A stretch of DNA of 61,385 nt from a virus, in the IMG/VR virus record IMGVR_UViG_3300040802_000030, positions 1 to 61,385 of that record. One strand, 5' to 3'. Below are positions 60,669 to 61,385 of the stretch, piece after piece. A program made the translations under genes and the position numbers. The notes below the pieces were generated by a model. It saw nothing but the letters and a program-made list of their open reading frames with translations. It was not told the origin of the DNA and did no database searches. How positions within the stretch are numbered: the stretch's first letter is position 1; each line of letters opens with the position of its first letter.

Positions 60669-61161
60669 TTCTCAGCTTTCTTTTAATATATTTTATTTTT
60701 TCTTCTGTTATTGTTTCATTTTTTCTTGAAAAATAAACATAAACTTTTCCATCTTGTTCAAATGATTTTCTATTTAAATAGTTTGTAAAAATATCTTCAT
60801 ATTCCAACATTGATAACATTAAAGAATATATTTTACTCAATTTTTTATCAGACGAAAATGTAAAATTAACAGGTTTTTCTAATTTTAAAAATTGATAAAG
60901 TGCGGTAATAACTTTATTAAACAAAGGTATCATTGACTTATTATTTTTTAGTTCTTTTGGTAATTTTATATATTGTTCACCTTTTGAACCTTCTAAATAC
61001 CAATATATATTATAAAGGTCAAACATTTTTACCACTTGAAAAATATATTTTCTTTCTTCATGAAATATATGCCATTCTGTATTTGAAATCTTTTTAACAT
61101 CTTTATCAATCTTATTTAATTTTATACCTTCAACTATTTCTAAAAACTCATTTAATTTCAT
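60658..61161 (-). CDS. Unknown protein with capsid-targeting-like N-terminus
   Basis: 167 residues. The start MKLNEFLEIVEG contains an I-V-E before Gly, a possible gp21-type cleavage site. The rest is alpha/beta (WHIFHEERKYIFQVVKM) and unrecognised. The ATG overlaps the stop of the cREC gene (ATGA). Confidence 0.45.
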   Translation of the reverse strand: MKLNEFLEIVEGIKLNKIDKDVKKISNTEWHIFHEERKYIFQVVKMFDLYNIYWYLEGSKGEQYIKLPKELKNNKSMIPLFNKVITALYQFLKLEKPVNFTFSSDKKLSKIYSLMLSMLEYEDIFTNYLNRKSFEQDGKVYVYFSRKNETITEEKIKYIKRKLRNDT

Positions 61162-61385
61162 TTATTCAGTTTTCTTTTAATAGATTCAATTGCTTGTAAC
61201 ATTCTTTTTTTACCAACTGGATTTGCCGAATGTATACTTATTTTTGGAACAATATCAAATTCACCATAAAATACTTTTTGCTCCAACCATTTAACAAACT
61301 CATATCCTGTATATGTACCTTCACCCAAATCATGGTCAAGACTTAATTCAATAATATCTTTATAGTTCTTTTTATAAAAAGATAT
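61158..61385 (-). CDS. Cyclic-phosphate processing receiver (cREC) domain protein (partial)
   Basis: The 5' part lies beyond the window; 75 codons are visible. ELSLDHDLGEGTYTGYEFVK, KWLEQKV and VPKISIHSANPVGKKRM match the cREC receiver-like domain found in phages and linked to cyclic-phosphate end processing. The DHDLG and HSANP motifs are its signature. The TGA stop at 61158-61160 overlaps the next ATG. Confidence 0.75.
   Translation of the reverse strand: MSFYKKNYKDIIELSLDHDLGEGTYTGYEFVKWLEQKVFYGEFDIVPKISIHSANPVGKKRMLQAIESIKRKLNK

Overview
The window is part of the genome of a large, very AT-rich T4-like myovirus. The evidence is a set of T4-type genes: baseplate proteins resembling gp53, gp27, gp5, gp25 and gp6; the late sigma factor gp55; the recombination nuclease gp46/gp47; and the recombinase UvsX. 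Two exact T4-type late promoters (TATAAATA) sit before baseplate genes. Eight sites have the form TTTACA-16/17 nt-TATAAT, which looks like a host sigma70-type early or middle promoter. Good AAGGAG-type ribosome sites and many ATGA/TAATG overlaps fit ordinary bacterial translation. The host cannot be named from the sequence. A low-GC host with sigma70-type promoters and Shine-Dalgarno initiation is the safest inference.

Layout. 1-1007 (minus): five tandem copies of a small Cys-rich gene family, the first cut by the window edge, behind an early-type promoter. 1111-19658 (plus): baseplate, spike and fiber genes, including a 1492-residue protein with about 22 kelch-like repeats and a family of small fiber-tip proteins. 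19712-25669: an operon-like run with two radical SAM/SPASM enzymes directly followed by a protein whose last 31 residues hold 11 cysteines, then two glycosyltransferase-like proteins. 25727-35101: gp55 followed by ten tightly overlapping genes, of which seven are radical SAM enzymes (one of B12-binding type), two are GT-B-like proteins and one is a polysaccharide deacetylase. 35174-46126: gp47, gp46, UvsX, a sugar-nucleotide dehydratase, small unknown genes and a GT2-like gene, ending in a hairpin that serves two converging transcription units. 46127-56452 (minus): a glycan and modification block with two epimerase-type enzymes (one a strong UDP-sulfoquinovose synthase match), about five glycosyltransferases, three small methyltransferases, an acetyltransferase and a DNA methyltransferase. 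56471-61385 (minus): candidate internal head proteins, small zinc-ribbon proteins, two fibronectin-III-like proteins, a HAD phosphatase and a cREC-domain protein. No non-coding gap exceeds about 160 bases, and no tRNA, CRISPR array or insertion sequence was seen.

The most unusual content is the nine radical SAM enzymes in 16 kb of phage DNA, interleaved with GT-B-like paralogs. Two of them sit upstream of a Cys-rich protein that has the arrangement of a RiPP precursor but looks like a virion protein. A working hypothesis is a phage-encoded post-translational (peptide or glycan) modification system that decorates the virion or alters the host surface. A second recurrent signal is an N-terminal motif resembling the T4 capsid-targeting sequence, shared by seven otherwise unrelated proteins, including a metallopeptidase and a possible nuclease-fold protein. 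All family calls are from reading the protein sequences; no database search was run.
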